The notes under the pieces were generated by a model. The model had not been told where the DNA came from. It searched no databases and saw only the letters and a list, made by a program, of their open reading frames with translations. Both the position numbers and the translations under genes were made by a program. A DNA stretch of 10,636 nt, from contig CAJMNV010000067.1 of NCBI GenBank assembly GCA_905214825.1, positions 1 through 10,636 on the forward strand. Direction: 5' to 3'. This document shows positions 1 through 6,491 of this stretch, piece by piece. Numbering within the stretch: the first letter of the stretch is position 1; each line of letters starts with the position of its first letter. The stretch is from an uncultured bacterium. GTDB taxonomy: Bacteria > Bacillota > Clostridia > Lachnospirales > Anaerotignaceae.

Positions 1-104
1 GTGGTACATTGATTATAGAGTGGAATGAAACAGATAACCACATTTATATGACAGGTCCAGCAGCATTTTCTTTTGATGGTGTTTGGTTGAGAGATAAGGA
101 GTAA
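1..104 (+). CDS. dapF: Diaminopimelate epimerase, C-terminal end only
   Basis: This is the 3' end of a gene that starts outside the window; 33 codons and a TAA stop are visible. The peptide runs GTLIIEW, then a short acidic/polar turn, then IYMTGPAAFSFDGVW. The pattern GG-x-L-x-I-x-W followed by YMTGPA is the conserved C-terminal strand pair of diaminopimelate epimerase, which converts LL- to meso-diaminopimelate for lysine and peptidoglycan synthesis in the cytoplasm. The catalytic cysteines lie upstream and cannot be checked. The stop codon is 4 bases before the hflX start, and the hflX ribosome-binding site lies inside the dapF coding end, so the two genes are probably co-transcribed. Identity rests on this short but characteristic tail. 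Confidence 0.82.
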   Translation, partial: GTLIIEWNETDNHIYMTGPAAFSFDGVWLRDKE

Positions 105-108
105 TGAT

Positions 109-1392
109 ATGACAAAAACATTGTACGAAATCAAAGAAACAGAAGAGAGATTGATATTGGTAGGGATTGAGCCAGATGATAGAGAAAAAAGCGGTATGAA
201 TACAGAGGCTTGTTTAGATGAATTGGAAGAGTTGGTGAAAACCGCAGGTGGCGAAGCTGTGGGTAGAATGACACAAAAAAGAGAACGGGTGCATACAGGG
301 CATTATTTGGGAAAAGGTAAAATTGAAGAATTGAAAGTCATGGTACAAGCAATGGATGCAACAGGTGTTGTTTGCGATGATGAGCTTTCACCTGCACAAC
401 TGCGGAATTTGGAAAAAATGTTGGATACCAAAGTAATGGACAGAACGATTGTGATATTGGATATATTTGCAGGGCGTGCGATGTCGGGTGAAGGGAAAAT
501 ACAGGTGGAATTGGCACAGTTGAAATATCGTTTATCCAGATTGACAGGTTTGGGTGCATCTATGTCCAGATTGGGTGGCGGTATTGGTACAAGAGGCCCT
601 GGGGAAAAGAAATTGGAAACAGACCGTCGTCATATCAAAGAGCGGATTGCAGAATTGAACAGCGAGTTGAAAGAAATTAAAGTACATCGAGAATTACTCC
701 GCAACCAAAGGAATAAAAAAGGAACACCAATATTGGCTTTGGTGGGGTATACCAATGCAGGCAAATCTACGATATTGAATACATTGACAGAAGCAGGTGT
801 TTTGGCAGAAGATAAATTGTTTGCAACATTGGATACCACAACCAGAAAAGTGGAATTGCCAAATGGTTCTGAAATATTGCTGACAGATACGGTTGGATTT
901 ATACAAAAATTGCCACATCATTTGATACAAGCGTTTCGTGCAACATTAGAAGAATTAAAATATGCGGATATATTGTTGCATATTGTGGATGCATCAAATC
1001 CAAATCGAGAAGAACATATGAAAGTGGTGTATGACACATTGCAGGATTTGGGTTGTGGGGATACGCCTGTGATTACTATATACAACAAAATGGATTGTGA
1101 TGTGGAATTGCCTTTGCCTATGGACAAACAAGCAAGAGATATGGTGCAGATTTCCGCACAAAAAGGACAAGGGTTGGAAGAAATGCTGTCTTGTGTGGAA
1201 ACGTTGTTGAAATCATTTCGTCGTTCTATGAAAGTGCTTTTGCCTTATACAGAAGGTGCATTGGCAGGCTGGGTGCATGGCAGATGTGAGATATTGTCAG
1301 AAGAACATCAGGCAGATGGTGTGTATTTGGAAATTTTTGTGGACGAAGAAGCAGAAAACAGATTGTCAAAATATCGTTTGGAAGAAATGTGA
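109..1392 (+). CDS. hflX: GTPase HflX
   Basis: HflX is a cytoplasmic translational GTPase that binds the 50S subunit and splits stalled or stressed 70S ribosomes. The 427-residue length is normal for Firmicutes. The N-terminal HflX domain (about 1-200) contains GKGKIEEL (68-75) and the family signature GGGIGTRGPGEKKLE (156-170), followed by a charged helix (about 171-204). The G domain shows G1 GYTNAGKST (213-221), G2 region FATLDTTTR (238-246), G3 DTVGF (260-264), G4 NKMD (326-329) and G5-like ISA (348-350). The last about 55 residues are the usual C-terminal domain. AAGGAG at 96-101, 7 bases before the ATG, fixes the start. In the switch region, where I recall most HflX proteins having DPTTR, this one has DTTTR. 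It follows dapF by 4 bases. No hairpin terminator is obvious after the stop. Assignment is very secure. Confidence 0.97.
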   Translation: MTKTLYEIKETEERLILVGIEPDDREKSGMNTEACLDELEELVKTAGGEAVGRMTQKRERVHTGHYLGKGKIEELKVMVQAMDATGVVCDDELSPAQLRNLEKMLDTKVMDRTIVILDIFAGRAMSGEGKIQVELAQLKYRLSRLTGLGASMSRLGGGIGTRGPGEKKLETDRRHIKERIAELNSELKEIKVHRELLRNQRNKKGTPILALVGYTNAGKSTILNTLTEAGVLAEDKLFATLDTTTRKVELPNGSEILLTDTVGFIQKLPHHLIQAFRATLEELKYADILLHIVDASNPNREEHMKVVYDTLQDLGCGDTPVITIYNKMDCDVELPLPMDKQARDMVQISAQKGQGLEEMLSCVETLLKSFRRSMKVLLPYTEGALAGWVHGRCEILSEEHQADGVYLEIFVDEEAENRLSKYRLEEM

Positions 1393-1440
1393 TAGCAAAA
1401 TTTTTTTGATGAGGAGTTTACTTTCTGTATGTGGTTTCTA

Positions 1441-1469
1441 TTGTATTTTTGATAAAAAAAGCATACAAT
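1441..1469 (+). promoter_or_regulatory. Candidate sigma-A-type promoter for the dipeptidase cluster
   Basis: In the 99-base gap after hflX there is TTGTAT (1441-1446), a 17-base spacer and TACAAT (1464-1469). The -10 box matches TATAAT at 5 of 6 positions; the -35 box matches only at TTG. The expected start near 1476 leaves a short leader before the ribosome-binding site at 1485-1490. The two boxes are also the arms of an AT-only inverted repeat (1439-1446 with 1463-1470), which could alternatively be an operator-like palindrome. This is inferred from sequence alone. Confidence 0.4.
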
Positions 1470-1500
1470 AAAACGGTATGTAAAAAGGGAAGTGGCAGAT

Positions 1501-2424
1501 ATGAGAAGTTATGCAGATGCACATTGCGATACATTGACAAAATTGGCAGATGCAGGAGAGCATTTGTGGCAAAATAAAGGGCATTTGGATTTGATGCGGC
1601 TTTGTCGATACAAAACAGCTGTGCAAGTGTTTGCGATATGGCTGAACAAAATGTATTATCAAAATGCTACACAAAAAACATTGTCATATTTGACATATTT
1701 TGAAAGAGAATTGGCAAAAAATCAAGATTTGATTGCTTTGGTAAAAAATTATGATGATATATTGCAAAATAAGAAACAAGGAAAATGTTCTGCAATACTT
1801 GCCATAGAAGGTGGTGAAGCGTTGGAGGGGCAAATTTCCACTTTGCAAATGTATTACGAAAAAGGCGTGCGTATGATGACGCTGACTTGGAATTATCCCA
1901 ATGCTTTGGGCGATGGTGTAGACGGTTTTGGGGGGTTGACACTGTTTGGAAAATCGGTTGTCAAAGAAATGTATGATATAGGGATTGTAGTAGATGTTTC
2001 CCATTTGGCTGAAAAGGGTTTTTATGATGTGGCGGATTTTGGATTGCCTTTTATAGCAAGTCACTCCAATGCACGACAAATTTGCAGTCACAGACGGAAT
2101 TTGACAAAACAACAACTCAAAATTGTAAAAGAAAATGATGGGTTTGTGGGTGTAAATTTTTATGCTGATTTTTTGACAGATAATGGAAAAGCAACCATAG
2201 ATGATGTTTTGCGTCATATTTGGTATTTGCTGGATATGGCAGGAGAATATCATGTGGGGTTTGGCAGTGATTTTGATGGTATTACAAAAATGCCGCAAAA
2301 TTTGAACGGTGTCGAAGATATGGCAATACTTTTGGAAATATTGGAAAAGGAATTTGGAAAAGAACTGACAGAAAAAATAGCAGAGCAAAATTTTTTGGCA
2401 ATGCTACAAAGAGTTTGGAAGTGA
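1501..2424 (+). CDS. Peptidase M19 (membrane/renal dipeptidase family)
   Basis: The 307-residue protein has the binuclear-zinc amidohydrolase layout of peptidase M19: DAHCDT near the N-terminus (His8 and Asp10), bridging Glu103 in AIEGGEA, His168 in VDVSHL, His188 in ASHSNAR, and Asp257 in GFGSDFDG. MTLTWN (126-131) and SHRRN (196-200) are also typical of the family. M19 enzymes hydrolyse dipeptides, including D-amino-acid ones; the substrate here is unknown. No signal peptide is seen, so it should be cytoplasmic as in other bacterial members. I chose ATG 1501 rather than the in-frame GTG at 1492, because AAGGGA at 1485-1490 lies 10 bases before the ATG but only 1 base before the GTG. It is the first gene of a same-strand cluster and its stop overlaps the next gene's ribosome-binding site. 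The family call is secure; the specificity is not. Confidence 0.93.
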   Translation: MRSYADAHCDTLTKLADAGEHLWQNKGHLDLMRLCRYKTAVQVFAIWLNKMYYQNATQKTLSYLTYFERELAKNQDLIALVKNYDDILQNKKQGKCSAILAIEGGEALEGQISTLQMYYEKGVRMMTLTWNYPNALGDGVDGFGGLTLFGKSVVKEMYDIGIVVDVSHLAEKGFYDVADFGLPFIASHSNARQICSHRRNLTKQQLKIVKENDGFVGVNFYADFLTDNGKATIDDVLRHIWYLLDMAGEYHVGFGSDFDGITKMPQNLNGVEDMAILLEILEKEFGKELTEKIAEQNFLAMLQRVWK

Positions 2425-2431
2425 GGCATAT

Positions 2432-2944
2432 ATGAAAAAACGATTGATTGTGACAGTGGTGTTGTTGTTTTTGGCTGCGGCAGGCTTTTTGGTGAGTGTG
2501 AATGGTGTACAGCCACACCCGTATACAAAAGAACAGTTGCAAAGTGCGTTTTTGGAAAAAGTGGAACAAAATGAGATTTCTTTACAACAAGGATATGAAG
2601 TGATAGAACAAGAACATGCCAATAGTATGACATTTTTGATAAAAGATGTAAACGGGAAATGTGCATGGGGCACTTATGTATGTTCTCCATTAAATGAAAA
2701 ATATAAATTATTTGATTTTTATATGGGAAATGAAGAAGAAGGTCGTTTTACATATGTTGTCAATGATGGTATGATGCGGTATGATATGACAGTGACATTT
2801 GGGGATACATTAGAAATTACAGGTTCTGAAAATATGTATTCTGTTTTGACAATCAAAATGCTGACACTCAGTTTTGCAATTATGGTAATTATGGCAAATC
2901 TGTTGTTAAAAGGTGTAAAAAGAAATGATGAAAACGAAAGATAA
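2432..2944 (+). CDS. Hypothetical membrane protein with two terminal membrane segments
   Basis: I do not recognise this 170-residue protein. It begins MKKRLIV and has a hydrophobic segment at about 4-22, either a signal anchor or an uncleaved signal peptide. A polar region of about 115 residues (24-138) contains two cysteines (Cys77 and Cys84, KCAWGTYVC) that could form a disulphide or bind a ligand. A second hydrophobic segment spans about 139-160, followed by the basic, polar tail KGVKRNDENER. With both ends cytoplasmic, the middle domain would face the outside. GTGAGG at 2421-2426 overlaps the dipeptidase stop and serves as the ribosome-binding site, so translation is probably coupled to that gene. 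The aminotransferase start follows the stop by 13 bases. The context suggests co-expression with the dipeptidase and aminotransferase, but no function can be assigned. Confidence 0.8.
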   Translation: MKKRLIVTVVLLFLAAAGFLVSVNGVQPHPYTKEQLQSAFLEKVEQNEISLQQGYEVIEQEHANSMTFLIKDVNGKCAWGTYVCSPLNEKYKLFDFYMGNEEEGRFTYVVNDGMMRYDMTVTFGDTLEITGSENMYSVLTIKMLTLSFAIMVIMANLLLKGVKRNDENER

Positions 2945-2957
2945 CGGGGTGGCAAAT

Positions 2958-4154
2958 ATGGAATTATCAAAAAAAGCAATGAAAATTAAAGCGTCTAGTA
3001 CATTGGCGATTTCTGCAAAGGCGGCAGAGTTGAAAGCAGCAGGAAAAGATATGGTAACATTTGGTGTGGGAGAACCAGATTTTGATACACCGATACATAT
3101 TCGGGAAGCGGCAAAAAAAGCCATTGATATGGGAAAAACAAGATATACACCAGCAGCAGGTATTCCGGCATTGCGTCAAGCAGTATGTGATAAATTGAAA
3201 AAAGACAATGGCTTGGATTATGTGCCTGCACAAGTGATTGTCAGCAATGGGGCAAAACATTCTTTGATGAATGCATTTATGGCAATACTCAATGAGGGTG
3301 ATGAAGTCATCATTCCTGCACCATATTGGTTGAGTTATTCTGAAATGGTGAAAATTGCAGGTGGTGTGCCTGTTGTGGTACATACCAAAAAAGAAAATAA
3401 TTTTATGTTGACAAAACAAGAATTGGAACAAGCATATACAGAAAAAACAAAAGCGTTGATATTGACAAGTCCATCAAATCCAACTGGTATGATTTCTACA
3501 TTGGAAGATTTGCAAATGGTGGCAGATTTTGCGGTGGCACATGATATTTTTGTGATTTCAGATGAAATTTATGAAAAATTGATATATGATGCAGATAAAA
3601 AACATATTAGCATTGCGTCATTGGGTAAAGAAATTTATGACAGAACGATTGTCATAAACGGTGTTTCCAAAAGTTATGCTATGACAGGTTGGAGAATTGG
3701 TTTTACAGCGGCACCTTTGGAAGTGGCAAAATTGATGGCATCTTTACAATCCCATATGGCTTCCAATCCAAATTCTGTGGCACAAGAAGCGACATTGGCT
3801 GCATTGCAAGGTGACCAAAGCTGTGTAGCAGAAATGTGCAAAGAATTTAAAAAAAGAAGAGATTATATTTATGAAAGAGAAGAACAAATTCCGCTGATTT
3901 CTGCTTTGAAACCAGAAGGGGCATTTTATTTGTTTGTGGATGTTTCCAAAACATATGGTAAATGTTATCAAGGAAAAAGCATTGCATCAGCAGCAGATTT
4001 TGCAACGATATTGTTGGAAGAGAAATTTGTTGCGGTTGTGCCTTGTGCAGATTTTGGTATGCCGGATTATATCAGACTTTCTTATGCAACGAGTATGGAA
4101 TTGATTGCAAAAGGTATGGACAGAATAGAAGCATTGGTAAAAGGTTTGGTATAA
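2958..4154 (+). CDS. Class I/II pyridoxal-phosphate aminotransferase, aspartate aminotransferase type Ib
   Basis: This 398-residue cytoplasmic enzyme closely resembles, from memory, the Thermus-type (Ib) aspartate aminotransferases. The N-terminus carries KASSTLAIS and FGVGEPDFDTP (35-45). SPSNPTG (171-177) holds the PLP-contacting Asn174. SDEIYE (201-206) holds Asp202, which pairs with the pyridine nitrogen, and Tyr205. NGVSKSYAMTGWRIG (234-248) contains the Schiff-base Lys238 and Arg246. YIRLSYATS (371-379) holds Arg373 for the substrate alpha-carboxylate. Lys100 in NGAKHSLMN sits where Thermus AspAT has a lysine reported to bind the distal carboxylate, which favours an acidic substrate. 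Prephenate or other amino acids remain possible. I chose ATG 2958 over 2925 because GGGGTGG (2946-2952) precedes it and family alignment begins there; the longer form would overlap the previous gene. The Nudix gene follows within 20 bases. Confidence 0.93.
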   Translation: MELSKKAMKIKASSTLAISAKAAELKAAGKDMVTFGVGEPDFDTPIHIREAAKKAIDMGKTRYTPAAGIPALRQAVCDKLKKDNGLDYVPAQVIVSNGAKHSLMNAFMAILNEGDEVIIPAPYWLSYSEMVKIAGGVPVVVHTKKENNFMLTKQELEQAYTEKTKALILTSPSNPTGMISTLEDLQMVADFAVAHDIFVISDEIYEKLIYDADKKHISIASLGKEIYDRTIVINGVSKSYAMTGWRIGFTAAPLEVAKLMASLQSHMASNPNSVAQEATLAALQGDQSCVAEMCKEFKKRRDYIYEREEQIPLISALKPEGAFYLFVDVSKTYGKCYQGKSIASAADFATILLEEKFVAVVPCADFGMPDYIRLSYATSMELIAKGMDRIEALVKGLV

Positions 4155-4160
4155 TATAAA

Positions 4161-4178
4161 AAGGAGGCAAAAATGTGA
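4161..4178 (+). promoter_or_regulatory. Ribosome-binding site with overlapping AUGUGA start-stop
   Basis: AAGGAGG (4161-4167) is followed by ATGTGA (4173-4178). The ATG is out of frame with the Nudix gene and is terminated at once by TGA; the GTG at 4175 inside it is the only in-frame start with correct spacing (7 bases) that gives the full conserved protein. Initiation at the AUG would produce a start-stop event, so the arrangement could lower or tune expression. The arrangement is seen directly; the effect is inferred. Confidence 0.55.
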
Positions 4179-4711
4179 GTTATGAAGTGTTGGACAGTAA
4201 ATTGACATATGAAGGAAAAATTGTCAAAGTCACTGTGGATACATTGCGTATGCCAGACGGGAAATCTGCGATTAGAGAAACAGTGATTCGTGGCAAAAAT
4301 GCGGCGGCTGTGTTACCCATAGACAATGATGGAAAATTGATATTTGTCAGACAGTATCGACATGGATTTCGGGAGATGTTGTTGGAAGTGCCTGCGGGTG
4401 TGTTGGAAGATGGTGAGGACGCTTTGACGGGTATCAAAAGAGAACTGGAAGAAGAAACAGGTAAAATTGCAGGGAATATGGAATTTTTATTTGAAATGTA
4501 TCCAACAGTTGGTTTTTGTTCTGAAAAAATATATTTGTATTTGGCAACTGATTTGACAGAAGGTGTGCAACATTTTGATGCAGATGAATTCATTGAGGTG
4601 GAACGTTATACATTGCAAGAAGCTATGGAAATGATATTTGATGGGCGTATCAAAGACAGCAAAACCATTGCGGCAGTATTGGCGTATCAAAATAAAATAT
4701 TGCAGTCATAA
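4175..4711 (+). CDS. nudF: Nudix hydrolase, ADP-ribose pyrophosphatase-like
   Basis: This 178-residue cytoplasmic enzyme belongs to the NudF/ADP-ribose pyrophosphatase subfamily, which cleaves ADP-ribose to AMP and ribose 5-phosphate using divalent metal. The Nudix box starts at Gly75 and contains Glu81 and REL-x-EE-x-G (Arg89, Glu90, Glu93, Glu94, Gly96). The usual last hydrophobic position is Lys97. Upstream, LIFVRQYRHGFREMLLEVPAG (56-76) is the subfamily hallmark: the RQYR strand and the E-x-PAG entrance to the box. YPTVGFCSEKIYLYLA (109-124) matches the downstream loop of ADP-ribose hydrolases. The start is GTG at 4175, fixed by AAGGAGG at 4161-4167. The gene follows the aminotransferase by 20 bases and ends the cluster before a hairpin. 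Its position ahead of spoIIM and xerD recalls the Bacillus nudF - spoIIM - xerD region. Confidence 0.92.
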   Translation: MSYEVLDSKLTYEGKIVKVTVDTLRMPDGKSAIRETVIRGKNAAAVLPIDNDGKLIFVRQYRHGFREMLLEVPAGVLEDGEDALTGIKRELEEETGKIAGNMEFLFEMYPTVGFCSEKIYLYLATDLTEGVQHFDADEFIEVERYTLQEAMEMIFDGRIKDSKTIAAVLAYQNKILQS

Positions 4712-4751
4712 TGGGTGTGACAGACAGTACGATATAAAATAAAAAAGAATG

Positions 4752-4789
4752 ATAGGAGAATACTTTGGAAAAACAAGGTATTCTCTTAT
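4752..4789 (+). terminator. Hairpin terminator after the Nudix gene
   Basis: ATAGGAGAATAC (4752-4763) pairs with GTATTCTCTTAT (4778-4789) over 12 positions with one G-U pair, around a 14-base A-rich loop. A-rich sequence lies before it and T-rich sequence after it, so it may act in both directions. The T tract is short and broken, so efficiency may be modest. The arm sequence recurs in the hairpin at 6984-7019. Confidence 0.65.
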
Positions 4790-4876
4790 TTGATTTATGG
4801 GGCAGTTTTTTATACCAATAAAACAGACATAAACCATAAAGACGAGCCATATGTTGATAATGATAGGGGGGAGGAT

Positions 4877-5473
4877 ATGTATCAAAAAAAGAAAAACCAT
4901 ATAAAAAGTGAAAAAATATTGCTGTTGATTTGTATTTGTTTTTTGTTGGGTGTGACAGGTGGTGCATTGGCAGCAAATATTGCGGGGCAAAGCGGCAAAG
5001 AAGTATTTGCTTTGTTTTTAAAAAAATATTTGACAATGGAAGAAGATGTTTCATTTGGATATGTGTTTTGGAAATATTTGAAATATGATTTGCTGATATG
5101 GGTGGGTGGCTGGCTGAGTATGGGGATTTTTTTATCAGGTAGTATTTGTTTGTTTTGGGGAGTTTCATTGGGATTTACTACAGCAATGATAATGGCAAGT
5201 TATGGAAAAAAAGGGGTTTTGCTGGCAATGGTTGGCGTTGTGCCGCAAAACTTGATTTTAATTCCTGTGTATTTGGCAATGACCGGTGCAGCAATGTATT
5301 ATTTATTTGTTTGGGAAGAAGAAGTTTTCAGACAACGTACCGCAAAGAGAGAAAAACGCAAAAGAAAAACAGAATATTTGATATTGTTGACGGCGTCTGT
5401 GGTGTTGATATGTTTGGCAAGTTGTATTGAGATTTATGTGACCCCATTGTTGATGAAAAATATAATATTTTAA
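4877..5473 (+). CDS. spoIIM: Stage II sporulation protein M
   Basis: SpoIIM is a polytopic membrane protein that, with SpoIID and SpoIIP, forms the peptidoglycan-remodelling complex driving engulfment of the forespore. This 198-residue protein has a short basic cytoplasmic N-terminus, a membrane segment at about 13-35, further hydrophobic segments at about 70-106 and 114-145, a very basic loop (about 152-164) and a last segment at about 166-188. The family signature is the segment around VVPQNLILIP (121-130), and the C-terminus IEIYVTPLL (184-192) matches the typical ending. I chose ATG 4877, preceded by GGGGGGAGG, over the in-frame TTG at 4790, which would add a polar stretch not found in the family. 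The position directly before xerD matches the Bacillus order. It implies an endospore-forming ancestor, and probably a spore-forming host. Confidence 0.88.
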   Translation: MYQKKKNHIKSEKILLLICICFLLGVTGGALAANIAGQSGKEVFALFLKKYLTMEEDVSFGYVFWKYLKYDLLIWVGGWLSMGIFLSGSICLFWGVSLGFTTAMIMASYGKKGVLLAMVGVVPQNLILIPVYLAMTGAAMYYLFVWEEEVFRQRTAKREKRKRKTEYLILLTASVVLICLASCIEIYVTPLLMKNIIF

Positions 5474-5500
5474 AGAATATTTCAAATCATGTAAAAATTA

Positions 5501-5529
5501 TCGACAATTAGAGAAAAAAAATTTATAAT
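5501..5529 (+). promoter_or_regulatory. Sigma-A-type promoter for xerD
   Basis: TCGACA (5501-5506), one mismatch from TTGACA, is separated by exactly 17 bases from a perfect TATAAT (5524-5529), in the 102-base gap between spoIIM and xerD. Transcription would start near 5536, leaving about 40 bases of leader before xerD. This is the best vegetative promoter match in the window and would let xerD be expressed independently of the sporulation gene upstream. Confidence 0.7.
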
Positions 5530-5558
5530 AAATAAAAAATGTGTAATTGTTTTGAGGG

Positions 5559-5578
5559 AAAGGATTTAATGTGATATG
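5559..5578 (+). promoter_or_regulatory. xerD ribosome-binding site with an intervening AUGUGA start-stop
   Basis: AAAGGA (5559-5564) is followed after 4 bases by ATGTGA (5569-5574), an AUG directly followed by a stop, and then by the true xerD ATG at 5576. An in-frame TAA at 5567-5569 rules out any earlier xerD start. The true ATG lies 11 bases from AAAGGA, a long spacing, while the out-of-frame AUG is close. xerD may therefore depend partly on re-initiation. The effect is inferred. Confidence 0.5.
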
Positions 5579-6460
5579 GAAGAATACTTGACAGCATTTC
5601 AATCTCATTTGACACAGGTAAAACAGGCATCGGAAAATACAGTATTGTCATATATGCGAGATTTAAAAGGATTTTGTAATTTTTTGAAGTATATGGGCAT
5701 TATGGATATGACAAAAGTCAATCGCACAAATATCATGGCGTATGTGTATGATATGCAGGAAAAACAAAAGGCATCAGCAACCATATTTCGTAGTTTGGCG
5801 GCAATTCGTGCCTTTTATTATTTTTTAATGCAAAGCGGCATAGTGAAAGAAAATCCTGCATTAGATGTGGATTTGTTACGAGAAGAACGAAAGATACCCA
5901 TAATATTGACAATGAAACAAGTGGAACGGTTGTTGGAAGAGCCAAAAATAAAGGATGCCAAAGGTTTGCGAGATAAAGCGATGTTGGAATTGTTGTATGC
6001 AACGGGGATACGTGTGACAGAATTGGTTTCGTTGAAAGTAGATGATGTGAATTTGGATTTGGAATACATACAATGTATACAAAAAGACAAAAGTCGTATT
6101 ATACCCATTGGTATAAAAGCAAAAGAAGCTTTGACACAATATTTGCAAAAAGCACGTTTGCAACTGGTGCATGACCCACAGGAAAAAGCATTGTTTTTGA
6201 ATTATAGCGGGCGGCAGATGACAAGACAAGGTTTTTGGAAAATTGTAAAAAATTATGCAAAAGAGGCAGAAATTGCAGAAGAAATTACGCCAAATATGTT
6301 AAGACATTCTTTTGCGGCACATTTATTGGAAAATGGAGCAGATTTGCGGTCGGTACAGGAAATGATGGGACATTCTGATATTACAACCACACAGATTTAT
6401 ACCAAATTACATACACCAAAAATTAAAAGTGTATACACACAAGCACATCCAAGAGCTTAA
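5576..6460 (+). CDS. xerD: Tyrosine recombinase XerD
   Basis: XerD acts with XerC and FtsK to resolve chromosome dimers at dif before division. The 294-residue length is typical. Residues 1-88 form the SAM-like core-binding domain (VLSYMRDLKGF, AAIRAFYYFL). The catalytic domain (about 105-294) shows Arg146 in ATGIRVTEL, Lys170 in the beta-turn, Arg243-His244 in MLRHSFAAHLL, His266 in MMGHSD and the nucleophile Tyr275 in TTTQIYT. The C-terminus ends HPRA, as in XerD proteins that contact the partner recombinase. One key residue differs: the first histidine of the usual H-x-L-R-H motif is Asn240 (codon AAT, where CAT would give His). The Lys turn is also one residue shorter than in E. coli XerD. 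It could be XerC or another Xer, but the ending and the neighbour spoIIM favour XerD. It has its own promoter at 5501-5529. Confidence 0.9.
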   Translation: MEEYLTAFQSHLTQVKQASENTVLSYMRDLKGFCNFLKYMGIMDMTKVNRTNIMAYVYDMQEKQKASATIFRSLAAIRAFYYFLMQSGIVKENPALDVDLLREERKIPIILTMKQVERLLEEPKIKDAKGLRDKAMLELLYATGIRVTELVSLKVDDVNLDLEYIQCIQKDKSRIIPIGIKAKEALTQYLQKARLQLVHDPQEKALFLNYSGRQMTRQGFWKIVKNYAKEAEIAEEITPNMLRHSFAAHLLENGADLRSVQEMMGHSDITTTQIYTKLHTPKIKSVYTQAHPRA

Positions 6461-6491
6461 AAAATGGTATATGAAAAAGGAGAATTTTTGT

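Noticed and set aside
1439..1470. Inverted repeat TATTGTAT/ATACAATA as a terminator for hflX
   Set aside because: The stem is AT-rich with no T tract after it (AAAACGG follows). The bases are better explained as promoter boxes with 17-base spacing.
1684..2388. Long minus-strand open frame (234 codons) opposite the dipeptidase
   Set aside because: It lies wholly antisense to a clear M19 gene, has a low-complexity F/I/C/Q-rich translation, and lacks a ribosome-binding site. It is a by-product of AT-rich codon use.
4790..4876. Longer spoIIM starting at TTG 4790
   Set aside because: It would start inside the hairpin tail, has no ribosome-binding site, and adds a polar N-terminus not expected for SpoIIM. 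ATG 4877 is preceded by GGGGGGAGG.
4650..5168. Minus-strand open frame (172 codons) opposite spoIIM
   Set aside because: It is antisense to spoIIM and the terminator, with no supporting ribosome-binding site or family features.
5576..6460. xerD as a mobile-element integrase
   Set aside because: The length, the HPRA C-terminus and the spoIIM neighbour fit the housekeeping XerD. No attachment repeats or other phage genes are visible.
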